The translations under genes were made by a program, and so were the position numbers. Under the pieces are notes generated by a model. That model saw only the letters and a program-made list of their open reading frames with translations. It was not told the origin of the DNA and ran no database searches. From assembly GCF_012726295.1 (NCBI RefSeq), contig NZ_JABAOB010000002.1:558001-622000 (forward strand): a DNA stretch of 64,000 nucleotides, written 5' to 3'. Positions 63,648 through 64,000 of the stretch are shown one piece after another (positions within the stretch are counted from its first letter, which is position 1; every line of letters starts with the position of its first letter). The stretch comes from Chitinophaga sp. Ak27 (lineage in GTDB: Bacteria; Bacteroidota; Bacteroidia; Chitinophagales; Chitinophagaceae).

Positions 63648-64000
63648 ATGTTCTATTACCGGCAATATTATCCGTCCATTCAACTGGCAGACATTATAGA
63701 ATGCTATTGGGTATTACGTGCTCCAAACAGCTTTATGGATGTACCTGACCGCTTAATACCTGGCGGTCGTGTGGAACTGATCTTTAATTTTGGCGACCCG
63801 GCGGATTGGTTGATTACAGCTGATAATCCTCACGGCACCCGTGTGAGTGAGCCAGTGATTATGGGGCAGCGCAACCAGATTTTTTATGTGAAAAGTACCG
63901 GTAAAATTAGGATGCTGGGCATACGTTTTAAGCCAGGTGGCCTGGCATCATTTACCAACCTACCTATTTCTGATTTATTAAATATGCTATTGCCGGCAGA
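63648..64000 (+). CDS. AraC-type regulator, N-terminal domain (3' end missing)
   Basis: 117 codons up to the window edge: FYYRQYYPSIQLADIIECYWVLRAP, then PDRLIPGGRVELIFNFGDP, EPVIMGQRNQIFYVKSTGKIRMLGIRFKPGGLASF. This is the DUF6597 sensor domain of AraC-family regulators; the HTH part should follow beyond the window. It may control the fucosidase or genes to the right. Confidence 0.85.
   Translation, partial: MFYYRQYYPSIQLADIIECYWVLRAPNSFMDVPDRLIPGGRVELIFNFGDPADWLITADNPHGTRVSEPVIMGQRNQIFYVKSTGKIRMLGIRFKPGGLASFTNLPISDLLNMLLPA

Overview
The window looks like a chromosomal segment of a Bacteroidota bacterium, most likely of the Chitinophagaceae (Chitinophaga-like). The reasons are the -33 TTTG / -7 TAnnTTTG promoters in front of both tRNA genes, the scarcity of Shine-Dalgarno sequences, and typical families of the phylum: YfhO and DUF2723 membrane proteins, DUF1080, DUF6443-type RHS proteins, IntDOT-like integrase, RteC-like protein and GH29 fucosidase. 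Species cannot be fixed from the sequence.

Region 1 (1-29350) is ordinary core genome. It opens with the 3' part of an NlpC/P60 peptidase gene and a tightly packed five-gene surface-glycan operon (glycosyltransferase, methyltransferase, polysaccharide deacetylase, GT4, GT2) closed by a strong terminator. Then come a YfhO giant membrane protein, a queuosine-precursor transporter, a NUDIX hydrolase, a CorA transporter, a polysaccharide flippase, a WecF-like fucosaminyltransferase, diaminopimelate epimerase (dapF), a nucleoside phosphorylase, tRNA-Cys, a GNAT acetyltransferase, a DUF1080 / Gfo-Idh-MocA pair for sugar catabolism, an AAA ATPase / VWA pair, a secreted TIM-barrel sugar isomerase, a class II Fic protein, a DUF2723 membrane protein, a SAM hydroxide adenosyltransferase with a small monooxygenase, and an SDR oxidoreductase.

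Region 2 (29355-about 47000) is an accessory island starting at the 3' end of a tRNA-Lys gene. A tyrosine integrase is followed by a HEPN-like gene trapped between two copies of the integrase 3' end, then an RteC-like protein, an excisionase-type HTH protein, a replication-like protein with GGCC repeats, and a DnaC-like ATPase. The cargo follows. One (+) cluster has two PLD-like proteins (the first broken by an in-frame TGA) and a 546-residue unknown protein. One (-) cluster has a HExxH metallopeptidase-like protein, an unknown protein, a SIR2-like protein and a small ORF. These two clusters are the best candidates for undescribed (probably anti-phage) systems. A non-coding, repeat-rich stretch separates them from a PIN toxin with a small partner, a SymE-like toxin and an XRE regulator. 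I see no relaxase and could not locate a second att site, so the right end is unknown.

Region 3 (47400-60570) holds a polymorphic-toxin RHS protein with a lipase-like C-terminus and a candidate lipoprotein immunity gene, a second RHS-like protein without a toxin tip, and small accessory genes (lipoproteins, a holin-like peptide with a decayed duplicate, a YegP/DUF1508 fragment, and a gene that lacks a start codon where its coding frame seems to begin). Region 4 (60570-64000) has a long non-coding gap, a secreted GH29 alpha-L-fucosidase and the 5' part of an AraC-type regulator.
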